In this document: positions 1 to 12,806 of the stretch, piece after piece
Layout of the letters: the number at the start of each line of letters is the position of its first letter
Numbering within the stretch: the stretch's first letter is position 1
Source: Zeus faber
Taxonomy: Eukaryota > Chordata > Actinopteri > Zeiformes > Zeidae
Assembly (NCBI GenBank): GCA_960531495.1
Contig: OY482855.1
Span: 8,606,997-8,670,996, forward strand
Direction: 5' to 3'
Length of the DNA: 64,000 nt
The notes under the pieces: model-generated
Database searches by the model: none
What the model was told of the DNA's origin: nothing
The model's input: the letters and a program-made list of their open reading frames with translations, nothing else
Translations under genes and position numbers: made by a program

Positions 1-720
1 GTTCATGAACAATCTCCTGGCCCACACCGCTAGCCCACGCAGAGGCCTACAGAGAGGGGCCCTCCGAGGGTAGTAAATCCCTGTCGGTGACGGGTGACGC
101 CCTGTCACCGAGCAGTCATGTCATGTGCAAACCACAAGACTGCAAGATTCCCCGATCACATGACAGAAAGTTGGGTAGTGTGAACTGTACAGCGATCTGA
201 TGACTTTGAAAATCGTGTAGTGTGCCCATGGCATTAAGGTGAACCTTTTGTGATAACAGGTTAACTCAATGCAAAGTTGTAGTTTTATTTTTTTCTGACA
301 TTAAAATAAACAGGCCAGGCCTACCTCAGCATAGCGGAGACAGCTTGTTTACTAGGTTTTTATTCAGAAATGGCAACATGATGACATATAGGTTTAGTCC
401 GGTGCGTAGTCTGTTGACCCGGGGCAGAGAATACCTGTTCAGATGGTACCGCTGTCGCAGGAACGCAGAGAGAGGACCTTGCTACAGGGGCCAGCCTTGA
501 GAAGCACATCTGATTACCTTCCCGATGAGGTTGGATTGTCTCTCATATAGTGGTCTGCTTCCTGGTCATTACCTTATTGAGGGGTGCCGAAGTTGTCTGC
601 AAGAAGCCATATCATGGCACTGCCCTGGCGGGGTTGTACCACTCGAGCATGGGCAGCAGACACCGCTGTCTCATCTCCCCCCACAACGCAGCTGTCTAAT
701 CTCCCCCTGTAGGACCGGGC
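1..720. other. Unassigned non-coding stretch
   Basis: I see no recognisable gene, RNA or repeat end here. A short plus-strand reading frame at 525-764 has no familiar motif and I treat it as chance. Confidence 0.4.
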
Positions 721-1303
721 TCATGAGTGGCCACTTCCACAGTAGTACTGTACAGTTTTACTAAAGCTTTTCTTTTTTGGCTTCTCCCTCCCTTGGTGGT
801 TCTCACCAGGTGTGTTTAGAAGGCTGAAGGTGATGGCGTGAATGTTGGAAATTGACACCGCCATTTTTGTGGACATGATGGTGGTCACACATTTTAAAGT
901 CTCCAACGCAGGCACATTCTCAATTATCTGCCAGTATTCATCTAGGATCGAAGTTCTTGCAACTTTGTTTATGGTCGGATGGAACAGCTGTAACTGCCCA
1001 CAATTTTTAAAGAGTTCCATCTAGCTTCCCATGACTGGATGAGCTGGTGATTCGAAAGTTGTTTTTTTGTTGTTTTTTTGGCCTCCTGTGCCTTGCTTGA
1101 AGGTCGGTGTGATGGAAGTGCCTGACAAACTCCCCATCTGCAACAATAACCCGATGCACAAACGGGTTAAATCCATTGTTTTCTGCCGCAAAACAGGAAA
1201 CTGAGTCCCAGTTCATCCATCGGGGAGACTTAGAAGCCACCATGTTGTATACATTGTCGTGGACGCATGCAGTCACTTTCCCAGCAAGTCTCCACTGCAT
1301 CAA
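721..1303 (-). pseudogene. hAT transposase remnant (ZBED-like core)
   Basis: Two overlapping minus-strand frames (1007-1303, then 721-1020) carry pieces that read like the core of a hAT-family cut-and-paste transposase. They are KVTACVHDNVYNMVA, which fits the conserved HDN...N(M/V)V catalytic stretch, NWDSVSCFA just after it, and DEYWQIIENVPALETLK with STKMAVSISNI in the second frame. The two parts are in different frames and separated by a T-rich run, so the gene is broken. There is no BED finger in reach and I saw no terminal repeats. In hAT elements this protein binds the element ends and moves the DNA. Here it is only a relic. Identification is from motif recall. Confidence 0.55.
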
Positions 1304-1636
1304 TTAATTTAGTTGAGGTTTGTTGTCAGCATGTGTTTGACTATACTCTGTTAGGATAACCGATTTAACCTGCCAGTGGCATGTCATTGTCACGTAGCTC
1401 TCACTCTTGTGCACCATCCATCAGTCAGTCGTGAGAGCCACAAACTAGCAAGTTGCATTTTAAGCCGTTTTTTCCCCCTTTCTCTGTAGAACAGGCTTCA
1501 ATTAGACTGGTAGTAATAGCCTGTCGCGATGGCCTTTTCTAATTAAGCTCTGTATAGACCATTAACTCCTGAAAACCCTTACCACAGACCATACTGATAT
1601 CTTTCTCCATCATTAAACAGATTCTGAGTTATCTCC

Positions 1637-1915
1637 TCAGATCGCCGTGCATCGCATCTTCTCCCTGCTAACATGGAGGGCAAGGCTGGTTGTCCTCCAC
1701 CACCCGATGCTTGTGGATGTTTGCTTCGCAAGTGGTATTGCATCTGTACTACTGCTATATTTTAATACTGCATTCTTAACAAATACTCTCTTAACAAATA
1801 ACCTGATTGTCCTTTCGGGCGACATGGTCCACACAGTATTTCTTTCTTTTTGCCCGAGCTCAGCGACACATAGCCCTTCCAATAAAAGGCACATGTGGTG
1901 CGGTGTCACCCCCAT
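1637..1915 (-). pseudogene. Possible hAT C-terminal fragment
   Basis: A 92-residue minus-strand frame contains STDAIPLAKQTSTSIGWWRT, which resembles the D-P-L-x-WW-R segment of the hAT dimerisation domain. It lies on the wrong side of the catalytic remnant at 721-1303 to be its own C-terminus. If real, it is a second copy or a rearranged piece. Support is weak and rests on one motif. Confidence 0.25.
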
Positions 1916-1970
1916 GAGTTATATTTAAGAAATAGATTGTATAGCCATTTTTCTTTTACAATGCAACAAG

Positions 1971-1973
1971 TGT

Positions 1974-2032
<59 letters not shown>
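1971..2032. repeat. (GT)n microsatellite
   Basis: About 60 bp of GT dinucleotides with two GC interruptions near the start. It creates a spurious Cys-Val reading frame. Confidence 0.95.
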
Positions 2033-2033
<1 letters not shown>

Positions 2034-2449
2034 CATACAAAAGGGCAGCTAATCTCTGCATTCGGGTCCTTTCTCCCCAAACAGTGATCCGTTGTAAAGC
2101 CAGGCCGTGAGCATCCAGACGATATCCTTAGTTTAATTAATTTGGATTTTTGACGAACTTCTTTAACAAATTTTATGGCGGCATGTTGTTAACTAATCGA
2201 TGCCATGTGATGAAAGAAAAGAGGAGTGTGTATGAGTGGAAGGCTTTTTTTCCTGGTGGGAAGTGAATGAATGATTATTTAGAGTAATTTCAATCTACAA
2301 TGCAATCACAAACCTTTGTTAAACTTGCAGACTGAACTCCATTTTGTGTGTTGCTCTCTTGCTATCTACCCCTTACCCCCAGCTCTTTGTCACATACCTA
2401 GGACTTTATTTGTTGATGTATTTGAACATTTAGTTTCGTTATTGCTACC

Positions 2450-5110
2450 TCTGCATACTAAATACTATTAAAGGTCTACATGTTCTTCATTTGAATATTA
2501 GGAGCGTACTGCCTAAAATTGATCTCTTATGAACTAAGCTTGTTTATATTAATCCTAGTGTAATTACCCTTTCTGAGACACGGCTGAATAGCAATATCTC
2601 TGACAATGAAATTAAACTTGACAACCATCTTTTGAAGGGGTGCGAGAGGAGGAGGAGTGGCTACCTAAGTCTCTTTAAATTTGGCTTCAGAGCAGGTTAT
2701 ACCAAAAGACCACCCTATGTATTTTAAAACAATTTTTCATGAAAACAAACAACTAACTATAAGAAATAGTTAGACCTGCAAATGCTCCCTCAGAATCTCC
2801 AAAGTGTATGTTGTCTACCATTAACTCTTGATCGGCCAAATTAAATTTTTAGTCTGGGTGACGTTAACAGCAATTGACTAAATCGCTCTTCTCACAACAA
2901 TCAAAACCTACTTGGCAGCATGAACCTAATCCAACTGATAAGTAAACCAACCAAAGTTGGTTACAGGTCTAAGTCCTTGTTAGATTGGATTCTTGTCACC
3001 CATCCCGATAGAATTATAAAATCTGGGGTATTACAGTATCTGACTGTTTCAGTGACCACTCCATAATTTTCTGTGTTTGGAAGATTAAAGTACCTAGTCT
3101 TCCGCCACAATGCATCAAGGTAAGAGAATGTAAAACTATCAAGACTGAACTTTTTATTCAAGACCTAACTGCCGTAAACTGGGACGGATTTCAGCTAATA
3201 CCCTTTGTTGATGATGCGTGGACTTTCATTTACACCAAGTTTATTCAAAATATAGATAAACATTCCTCTTGGACAACAATTTAAGGTTAAAGGTAGGAGA
3301 TTAAAGTTGATCTAATGTCTCTTTAAACAGAGATGAAGCTTGGGAAAAAATACAGATCGACAAAGTATTCTGCCGATTGGAATGCATATAAACATCTAAG
3401 GATACATGTACAATTGAAACACTACATCAAATTATTATAATGACTATTTAGCTAATGATTCAATAATTTCAAACAGCTGTGGAGCATTGTCTCTTCTTCG
3501 TGCCGGGGCGCCAGTTGGCAGTTTCGTCACCACAAACCACCCAAGTGGCGTTTTCAGGGCCCTCCGACACAGAGACACTGACGACGGGGGGTTGTTGACA
3601 CCAGTTTATTGTAGAGAGAAGGCTAGGTGGAATTAGCCCAGGAGCAAATTGAACATGTCATGACACAGGCTCCTATACTGAGTGTGTCTGTGTGGATAGG
3701 GTTTGAAACCTACTGCTGGTTAGCCCAACCAATGAGCATCAGGGGTGGCTGCTCAAACCACCCCATCCACAAACCACATACTCATATTAGAGTTAATGAA
3801 GTTGTTAATGATCTTTCTATAATTGCCAAAGCCTTTAGCCAGCATGTTTCTTCTCTCTGCAGCTCACATTTTTCTGATTTCCCCTACTCTGACATTTCTT
3901 TGAATAACTCTAAATGTGGCCCCTACTTCTCCTTTAGAAGAATCTGTCCAACAGATACTCAGCAGGTTATTTGCAATCCAAGCTCAGGTAGAGGTGCTGG
4001 CCCAGATGGTTTGGAGATTAAGTTAATCAAACTTGCTTCTCATGTTCTGGCATTTCCTGACTTATTCAACCTATCCCTATCCACATGTCCAGTTCCATTC
4101 ATTTAGAAATGTGGCAGTTACCCCATTGCATAAAGGTGGTGATCCTCTCAATCTTAATAACTATAGAACTATTTTGATCAACTATCTCAATGTGTTAATG
4201 ATTTCCACATCGAATCGCCATACCAATCTGGTTTCAGACCTCATTTCTCAACAACTACTGCTCTCTTAAAATTTACCAATGACGTAGCCTCTTCATTGGA
4301 CAACAATATGCTTACAGGCGCAATATTTATAAATCTTAAATTAATCTTTTGATATGGTTGATCACTACCTCCTCCTTGACAAACTGTATGCTATTGGCTG
4401 CCCCATAGGAAATATTATTTACTTTGGTTCAACTCATATCTTCACCATAGATGTCAGCTTGTCTTATCAGGGCAGTCAGATTTTATGATCATGAAAAAAG
4501 GTATCCCTCAAGAGGAATTTAAATTCTCAACTTTCTTTTAAGCACCATATTGACTGAGTGATAAAGAAAATAAATTGCAGCCTGAGAATATTCCCTGTAT
4601 GTTCTCTATTCTATTTGCTCTATCAGCTGTTTCACGCTACAGGTCAGGAAAATAATTCTTATAATTACCAATACTAGATTATGGAGATATTATCTATCAG
4701 AATACCCCAAACAAATCTGTGTCTCTCAACATAGTTTACAATGGTCTCTGTGGATTAGTTCTGGATATCCTTATCGAATTCAGCATGGTTTTATGCATGA
4801 GTTGCTAAATTGGTTAGCATCTAAATACAGTAGACATTTTCATTCTTTGCATTTTGTTTTAAATTGTATTTTCTCTAACTACCTTCCTCTTACTCCTCTT
4901 ATTTAAAACAACTTCTTATTCCATACAGGTTATCATATACTCTAAGGCATACTGAGTATAATTTTTCTTCGTCCCTAGAATTTCTAAAGAAATTGGACAG
5001 CGTGCCTTTAAATTTAAAGCTCCATCTGACTGGAACAGTCTGTCAAGTTCACTGAGATCAATAACTTTCCTTTGTCTCTTTAAGACATCTATTTTATATT
5101 ATTTTCAAAC
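2450..5110 (+). mobile_element. Decayed L2/Rex-like LINE (endonuclease and RT)
   Basis: Plus-strand fragments read in LINE order. Near 2,490-2,660 there is an endonuclease-like start (IRSVLPKID, then ITLSETRLN). Near 2,940-3,030 comes an endonuclease tail (SLLDWILVTHPDRIIKSGV). RT-like stretches follow: SGRGAGPDGLEIKLIK near 3,985, then YQSGFRPHFSTTTALLKFTN near 4,225-4,280 and LTGAIFINL near 4,310. Stops and frameshifts are frequent, so it is long dead. The block 3,490-3,780 interrupts it with an unrelated repeat. The clade call (L2-like rather than another CR1-group family) is by recall of fish sequences. Confidence 0.65.
3490..3780. repeat. Dispersed repeat shared with 20,940-21,060
   Basis: The sequence around 3,520-3,560 (ending in CACCCAAGTGG then a TTTTCAGGG motif) and around 3,640-3,700 (CATGTCATGACA...GAGTGTGT) recurs at 20,943-21,045. 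The second copy lacks about 90 bp present here. It interrupts the LINE at 2,450-5,110. The family is unknown to me. Confidence 0.5.
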
Positions 5111-5532
5111 AACCTGCTCTTGGTTCTAATGATACTTGAGATATGGAAATAATTTTCTAATTTGTAAGTGCATGCAAATGGATTTATTTTTATGGGTATG
5201 TGTACATTTGCTGTATGTATTTTGGCAGTGGAATCAGTGGGTGAGGGAGTGGCTGGGTCTGGGAGAGATTTATGTTCATGTGAATACGTGTGGGTTATTT
5301 ATTTTTTTGTGTTTCTGTACATTTCTGTTTAGGACCCCCTTGAAAAGGAGCCAAACAGGAAGTAATGCAGATGGTAAGAGCACAGTCAAAATACAGCAGT
5401 GACATTTGACAAAATGTTAAACATGTTTTAATAAAATTTTGTAGTGTCCTTTTTAACTTTACCAATAGTATAGATAGATTACAAGATGTTATATTGGTAA
5501 TCCAGTGTGTGTGCGCCTACTAGGCTCAGAAA

Positions 5533-5536
<4 letters not shown>
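5111..5536. other. AT-rich stretch without a recognised gene
   Basis: A short plus-strand frame at 5,136-5,402 has no familiar motif. Nothing else stands out. Confidence 0.35.

Positions 5537-5599
<63 letters not shown>
5537..5599. repeat. (GT)n microsatellite
   Basis: About 31 uninterrupted GT units. It abuts the Ty3/gypsy piece that follows. Confidence 0.95.
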
Positions 5600-6100
5600 G
5601 CACGATCTGCCACCTTACCTCCTCCTGGAGTAGCCAACTGGGACAGGTAATCCACCATGAGGTTGGTCTTGCCCACTTTAAGCCGGATCATGAATCTGAA
5701 TGGTTGGTTGCAAGGCAAGATACAATCGTGATGCGATCATTGTGGTCGTTCATTGGATTTATCCGAAAGAGGGCTCGGTGATTGTCGCGATCATCTTCTC
5801 TTCCGAGAAGATAATAGCATGAGCTATCCATTGCTGATTTGATTGCTAGAACCTCCTTTTCAATGGTGGAATATTTGATTTCACGGGGTAACAGCTTAGC
5901 ACTGATGTATAATACTGGTCGCTTTTCCTCCTGGGGTTAAAACAACGCCCAGTCAGATATTTGAGGTGTCCACCTCGACAACGAATCGCTTCTGAAAATC
6001 AGGACTGCAAAGGACAACAACACATGCCATTCTTCAGGGCAGTAAATGCTTGCTCACAATCTTCCGACCATTTGACCAGGTTAAATAAAGCTAAGCCAGA
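5600..6100 (-). mobile_element. Ty3/gypsy LTR-retrotransposon fossil, RNase H region
   Basis: On the minus strand this segment carries relics typical of the end of Ty3/gypsy RT and the RNase H domain, followed by the VDYLSQLA spacer motif (compare ADxLSR) that normally closes RNase H. No LTRs were found next to it. It is a short, broken internal fragment and looks old. Confidence 0.5.
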
Positions 6101-6239
6101 GCTCACATACTGCTGATGGTTCCCTGGTGATCTGGGGTGTTGAAACAAGAGAGGTCTACATCATCAGGGACATCAGTCATTCATTGATGTTTCTCTAGGT
6201 TTTCAGAGGTGAATTCCTTCCCGTTCTTGAGTCTGAATC

Positions 6240-8450
6240 AGTCAAATGTCCATTGTAACCGGGACGGCCGGAGTGTGGGAAGCTGAGCTCGAAAGAGAGA
6301 CACCCCTGCCCCCTAGCCAGCTTTGCTCAGAGCTCTTTAAAGACCCCCTCTTCAAAGTCCAGGCGGGGTATTCTGGCCACAAAGACTGCTGTCTCCACCT
6401 GAACTTTGAATTTCCTCTGCAGAGGATTGATGGAAAGGTGCATTACTAGAAGAAGAGTCTGGAGGAGAAAGCAGTTCCACAGATTTTTCATCAGATTTAC
6501 CACAATCACCTGGTCCAGGCTTTAAGGCTCCTTCGAGCAACCTGTATTCAGTTGGAGTAAGATCAAAGTTAACACTGTGGCTCTTCTTCCACAACCAGAG
6601 CAAAACGTAAGCAAACAGCAGAACTTGTGGTTCTCACCACCACAGTGGTCTTTCGGGGTTTGACCAACATTCTTGTCATTCTCCTCATCCTAGTGTTTTT
6701 AAATTCTGATGACAGGTCATCAGAGGTGGACATCTTGGAATGGTGAGGGCTCTGACAATCCTTCTCCTTCAAACCTGCCTTGGATTTTGTTCCTTTTTTT
6801 TTTTTTTTTTAAACGTCTTTCTTAAGAAGGCCTCCATCTTTCTTTACAGTTCCATTCTTAATGTTTTGTTTTTTGCTTAAATGTTTAACGCAATGTGTTC
6901 TGCTGCCTCAACGTAGTCAATGTGTTTATTTTTATGCTGGGTAACAGCACCACCCTTTAGTAAGTCATGTACAGGTCCGTTCTTATTTACTCATTCACTT
7001 CCTGTGCGAACCTGATTCCGGTAACGATACCCTGGAAGGAAACTCATGGGCGGTGATACGCTCCATCCGTCATCATCAGCTCTTGGATTTAAACGCTTCT
7101 TCATTTTTCTGCTAGCTAAAGCAATGTCTGTGAGTATGGTTTATCTGGCAACATAACCAGCAGCTTATGTTGTGTTTGAACTACTGTTGAAGCATATTTT
7201 ACAGTAGCTGAATAGGTGTGTGGCTTAGCTAACACCGTAGTGCAATGTTGTCTGCCTATACGTGTAGGGTAACCTATTCTATGCTCCTCGTTAGTACTGC
7301 TTAGAAAGTTGATACTATTTCTGTATTGTGCTTACAGTTTCACAAGATTCTCAGTAAACTTCATTAATCAACATCTTTGCCGTGGAGTTTTTTGGGAGTA
7401 TTTCACTGGTTAGATAACGAGTGTCATCAGCTAGTGAAGACTGCACACCATGCTTTTAGTTCCACCTAAACCTTTCTTAAGTTCCTTAAAAGCTTATCTA
7501 GTGGTTTTCTTCTCTGTTCATCTTGCTCCACTTCTTTGGGTCACTTTTTACATCTTCCTTTGGTTTTGTGCTTTGAAGTTCCTCCTTTAAGGATTCTTTA
7601 CCCTTCTCTCCAAAATCCTCTTTATCCCTCAATTCTCTTTCTTGGTGCCAACAGGGACCGTCTCATTATTGTTCTTCTTCACTTCCCTTTTCTCTTATTT
7701 CAGCGGGTCTTTCTTTGGAACTAGTTTCTCAGCTGGTTGTGGATGCCTTAGCTTGGCTTCAACAAGGAGCTTAGACTTCTCTTCCCAGGTCTTTCTCCAC
7801 TTCAGAAGCAGAATCTCCGGCTGCCTTTGGCTTTGCTTTGACATCCTGCTTCATTACTTCTCCTCTTGCCACTTTGTCCTTTCAGAAGGCACTACTGGGT
7901 CTGGACTCTTGGCTGGGACTTCAGACCCTTCGCTTGTTTTGGTTGTTTATCATTTTTAGATGCTTCAAGATCCCCCATACACACCACTGGCTGTTTTAGA
8001 GAATCTAGATTTTTAAAATCAAGTTTTTCAAAGTCCCTCCAATCTTAGCCTGTGTGGTGCAGCCAGGAAAAAGCACTCAGACAATCTTCTCCTGAGGATT
8101 GGCGGGATGCCAGACCAGTAGGGCACAAATAGAACTAGACACTGTAGGAGGAGGTTTGGCTTCTTATATTTGGTCCATTTCTTGACCATATCTGCATCAA
8201 GAGCTGATCTGGGGCATTTAGGAACACAGCTCCAATTTCTGGAGAAATTAAATTTTTCAACCAGTCTGTGGAAGCATTTGCTCCTGCCGATTAATCGTCT
8301 TCCTGCTCTGCTGATTTCCTCAGCAGGAGACTGTAGAATCCTGGGAGATTGTCACCAATATGGGTAAGTAGTCCAGAGTCAATTCTCTCTAGATGACGAT
8401 CCAGCTTCCAGAAACCGGAGCGACAATCAGAGCCGCCATTAACCAACATC
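6240..8450 (-). pseudogene. MAP1-family (MAP1A/MAP1B) pseudogene
   Basis: Minus-strand fragments match microtubule-associated protein 1 in order. Near 8,450-8,330: NGGSDCRSGFWKLDRHLERI, then DSGLLTHIGDNLPG. Near 8,300-8,230: [19 protein letters not shown]. Near 8,110-7,990: VWHPANPQEKIV, then FEKLDFKNLDSLKQPVV. A Lys-rich decayed stretch follows. Near 6,590-6,380 come HSVNFDLTPTEYRLL and SDEKSVELLSPPDSSSSNA, which fit the RSVNFSLTP...SPEDKTLEVVSP block of MAP1B. Functional MAP1 proteins bind microtubules through light and heavy chains. This copy has many stops and frame changes, an internal deletion after the FLN segment, and is far shorter than the roughly 2,500-residue protein. I cannot tell whether it is a processed copy or a decayed duplicate, or which paralogue it came from. 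Confidence 0.75.
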
Positions 8451-8508
8451 AGACACTGACGCACTTCTTAGCAGACAAATCGTTGGTCGGCATTCAGCAC
8501 CACGTGGC

Positions 8509-8940
8509 TGTTGTAGTTTGTTTGTTGTCGATGATGTGTTGATGAAGAAGGACTCTCCGCTGACGCTGACTTGATTATAATATGAGGTTTATTACAAGTA
8601 AGAACAGCATCAAACCAGACTTACCATGGACGTCTGGGAGAGAACAGAAGTCAAATGTGTTCCCTCCCGAATGGAACTAGGGAGTGTCCTTTATACTTGT
8701 AGAGAGACAACGTAGCCCATCTGATTCTAATCTATGGGTCACAGTTCAGCTGACTGACATACATCTAAGCACATTCCACCTCCCTTATCACAGGGGCCCC
8801 TGGCAATGGGCTCTCTTTCTTGAGACCCCTGGCAACATCTGTTAGTAATTATATTATACAATGTGTTGGTTAGGTGACTAAACTACGTAACATGTTATCG
8901 TGTGGAATGGGCGAATAGTCTGTTGACACACCACGCATAC
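8509..8940 (-). mobile_element. Possible solo LTR
   Basis: The stretch starts TGTTGTAG and ends near GTTGACACA. It includes a TTTATT (AATAAA on the minus strand) and, further in, a TATA-like motif. I did not find a partner LTR or a certain target-site duplication. It is named as an LTR candidate only from its layout. Confidence 0.25.
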
Positions 8941-9375
8941 AGCAGCAGAACAACATGTAGTGTTTTTACAAGAGTATATCTTATATATATAGTATAACAT
9001 TCATTGAATACTTCAGTTTACATTATTGACAAGCTATTTGCAAGTTAGACAGACAAACCATGACTTAGTTATCTTACCTTGCATTCGCTATATAGTAGTG
9101 GTAATAGGTCAGTTTTATAAAATCAAAATAGGACTGAACTTTGGACTTAGTCTCTTAGAAGGCTGAAAGAGCGCTGTCACTGCCTTCTGCCATGTTTGGG
9201 TTTGTTCTGGGTTTGCGCCTGCGACTGGGAGATCACTGTTGCTGGTCGACAGTATTCTGTGAGATTTTCAAAGTGCAGTAATCAAACAAGGTTTTAAAGA
9301 TAATTCGAATTTTAAACGGTAATACTAACTGTCTGGAATTTAACATCAGTTTATCGTAAAACTGGTAACCGTTTC

Positions 9376-9877
9376 TGTTAAAACTATTTCAGTTCTAAAC
9401 TTTGTTCGTGGACGGACTAATCGTTACAGAGGAAATCGGAGACCAATACTTCAGGTTAATAAAGTATTTAATCTTGTACAAGAGGATCCAATCCTGTATA
9501 AGAGGAGCATTTACAGAGCAACAACACAATATGACGTTTCCGAGGAAATGGTCAGTTCTCTCTAGAGAGCTGAGCCTATTTATAGGATGGAGACTCTCTG
9601 ACGTCATCGACCTTTGGAGGGCCTCTGGTTGGAAACAGTTCTTTGTGAGCCATATGTCCCTTTGTGATCAGTTGCGTACCTGATGTTTGTACATGTTTTT
9701 CTCATTGCGTACGTGTTGGTCTTGCACGTAGTCACCCGTGCACATGCCGTTCCCGCACGTTGTCACTTGCGCACATTCTGTCCCCGCACGTAGTCACTTG
9801 AGTACATGTTGTTCTTGTTCGGACAAAATGTCACAATAGTTCATTCGAGGACACAGAAATACAAAATTCTTGTAACA
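9376..9877 (-). repeat. 3' LTR of the endogenous retrovirus
   Basis: 502 bp, TGTTA...TAACA. On the minus strand it has a TATAAATA box near 9,576-9,587. Its left-to-middle part matches the LTR at 12,807-13,252 closely. Around 9,720-9,800 it has tandem units of about 30 bp, at least one more than the other LTR. Confidence 0.8.
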
Positions 9878-9892
9878 TTCCCTCCTCTTTAT
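9878..9892 (-). promoter_or_regulatory. Polypurine tract of the endogenous retrovirus
   Basis: On the minus strand, AAAGAGGAGGGAA sits directly upstream of the TGTTA start of the 3' LTR. This is the position where plus-strand priming occurs in retroviruses. It fixes the orientation of the element as minus. Confidence 0.7.
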
Positions 9893-10699
9893 GCTTATAG
9901 TAAGCATAACATATGTAAATTTTTTTGGAGTGTGAGAGCGAAAACCCTGCCAGGCAGTACATGATACGGTTCCAAAACCCATTATCCTTTTGGACAGGGA
10001 AATTCTCTCATGGACCAGGTCCCTCTGCCTAGGCGACCACCCACAGGTACTCCCTAACCTAATGGAGGTGAGTAAACAATTAATGCGAAACCTTTAATAA
10101 TAATAATAATAATGAACGTTACGTTTGTAATGAGGCTAGCCAAGTAATAAAGGGGAAGAAGGTAAATAAAACATAAAAGTGTCCAACACAGACTGGTCAA
10201 CCAATTGGATCCTACAGCTGGACCTTTCCCTACCTAATAGAATCTCATCCTAGCACCATAAACAAAATATAAAACAGTTGACCTTCCCAGTTAACGTGTA
10301 TGTACATAGTTAAAACAAACAATCTTAATTGGCTGCATATATTATGCCATCAGAGATTTATAACTTCTTTTGGAGATTTTCTATGAACTTTTCATAATGC
10401 CTAAGACTTGTTTATCTAATTGTTATCTAATTGGTGTCTTTGTAAGAATTTCCATTGGTGTGATTCGTGTAAATCCTTGTTCTTGGCCATCGGCTCCTTC
10501 GGCTCATAGACTCCAGTGTCGTCTTAGAGTCCGCCGGTGTCGAGATTGACGTCCGAACCTGCAACCTTGAGCACATTCTCAACAGGGGTGAGGTCATCAT
10601 AATTATCCTGATGGGAGTCGATAGGAGGTTCATAATTGTCAGTGGTATTGTCATCATTGTTGTCATTAGGTATTTTGGTATATAGCATTGTTTTGGTCA

Positions 10700-11369
10700 T
10701 AGCGTTTTAAATGAATCATTGAGACAACCCTCTTATACATGGGATACAACAACAACCACACGTAGCCACAATCGCAATCATCACAGTGATGGACAATAAT
10801 AATGATTGTATTATCCTTGACCATTTTCTGATGTTCTCAAGCCACTTGGTAAGGGAATTCTTTATCCCGGCGTTTTCTGCCAATTCTTTAGACAATGCTG
10901 TCAGTCCAATCAATGCTTTGGTCACACTGTCTGCAGGGGCGATGGATGAAAATGCAACGTACGACCCCAAACATTTTACAAACGCCACCCTCCTTAGCCA
11001 GCAGCATGTCCAATGCCATTTGATTTTGCCAAATCATTGTTACAAAACTTGGCATTTGGAAAGTGGATGGACATACTTTATTGACCATACATGTCCTTTC
11101 TGTTGATCCCCACAATGAATTACGGAACATAAGTCAAATTGGGCACTCTTGGTCCTATATGCGGCTGCCATAGCTGTGGATGCTAGTGATGGCTCAGTAG
11201 GGGTGTCATTGTCCAGTTGTTCACAGAGTTGGTGTCCCCCATACCAAAAATCCCAAACAACCAAAAGTATGGGCGGTACTATTACTAATGCTAAGACCGT
11301 TAATATGCACAGTGTTCCTCTAAGACCATATCCTGTGCGCCTAAATGGATGCCATGGTTTGTCGGCCAT
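10700..11369 (-). mobile_element. Envelope-like region of the endogenous retrovirus
   Basis: Minus-strand frames at 11,040-11,369 and 10,716-10,988 look like parts of a retroviral envelope protein. The first starts with a basic stretch and a hydrophobic segment. The second ends with a long hydrophobic anchor (LLLSITVMIAIVAT) and a CGCCC cluster, as in transmembrane subunits. The position just upstream of the 3' LTR fits. It is a fossil. Confidence 0.55.
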
Positions 11370-11795
11370 GGTTTGGTGTTTTACTTACAGTATCTGTGTC
11401 TTCAGGTGTTACACGTTACACTCTTTTGCAGTGAGTGAGGTAGACCCAGGTTTTCCTTTCAGCAATGCGGACTGCAGTGGGGGTAGGCAATAAGAACTGG
11501 TATGACAACATGGAGTGGACCCACACTTCTTTTTTAGAATCTTGATGAACACCCAGTCTCCTGGTTTCACTGGAGTCTCTCCCTACACTGCTGGTTCTGT
11601 TGGACAAAACACTTGGGCCCTAATATCTTTGTTTTTTAATATTTTACACATGTAATCAGTTAATTGTTAAATTGTTAGATCAGTTAAAATTGTTTCTGTT
11701 AATTCTGTATCATCTTCCTTGAGTTGTATGAGAGGTATTCTATAAGGTCTTCCATATAACATTTCAAACGATGATATTCCTAATACACTAATACA

Positions 11796-12190
11796 CTAAT
11801 ATATGCAGGATAATTTTGATATGACTTGGTTTCTAAAATGTGGGCCATTATCGCAGTAAATGATTTCTGGAAACCCGAATCGCGGTGCTATCACGGTAGC
11901 CAAAGCTTTAGCCACCGTGATTGCATCATTGGTTACTGTTGGCATTATTTCTTCCCATTTAGAAAATCTAAAAAATGTTTTAGGATAGATCGGCATTCCT
12001 TGGTTAAGAATTTCCAAATGCCATCGTCTGTTTGTTTCGCCCCCTTTCTATTCCACTGTGTCTTCTCGTTGGCAGGTGCTGTTCTAGGTAGGTGCAGGTC
12101 TCTCAAAATGTCCTGATCTATATGTGTTACCTCAGCTTCAACTGTGTAAGTGTCAGTGTTGATGTCCGTTCTTGCTGCCGCGAGTTTCAC
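11796..12190 (-). mobile_element. Integrase-like region of the endogenous retrovirus
   Basis: A minus-strand stretch has FGFPEIIYCDNGPHF, the (S/C)DNGPxF motif of the retroviral integrase core. It lies between the 5' LTR and the envelope-like region, as expected for pol. Broken remnant. Confidence 0.6.
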
Positions 12191-12806
12191 TTCCTCATCG
12201 GCGAAGTGATAACCTTGTGAAACTGGATCAATTCTGTTTGTGTGGGTGGCGCATTTGCAGACTGCTGCGGCTTTTGGTAACAGTACTACTTCAAGCTGAG
12301 CTATTTTTGTTCTGCATGTGTGGTTTTCCTATGGATGTAACCATCCCTCTGTTCTTCCATTGTGCTGCAAAAACCTGTAGCGTGAAGAAAGCGTATTGAC
12401 TGTCTGTGTAGATAGTAACGATCTTTCCTTTAAATAATAGATCTGTCAAAATTTTTCTTACAGGAACCATCTACATACATTGTTATTCCCGTATCGGAGA
12501 ATGGTGTGTCCGTTAAGTCTGGTCTAGGCAACACCACTTTCTCCGTGTCTGATATACAGTCATGCATTTCTCCATCTACTTCTGTTGGTAAGAGTGGAGA
12601 GGGGTTAAGAGTGGTACATCTTTCTATGGTAAGATGCTGGAGATAGAAAAGCAATCTTATTTTGTAAGAGAAGCACTGCAATACCATGTGGAACCTTTAG
12701 TGTCAGGGAGTGAAACAATACTATTGGAGCTGATTGTTGAATCGCGAGGGCTGCTGCCTGGAGAGAGGAGACAGATATTGGGGGCCCACGGTGGGTGCTT
12801 ATTTAA

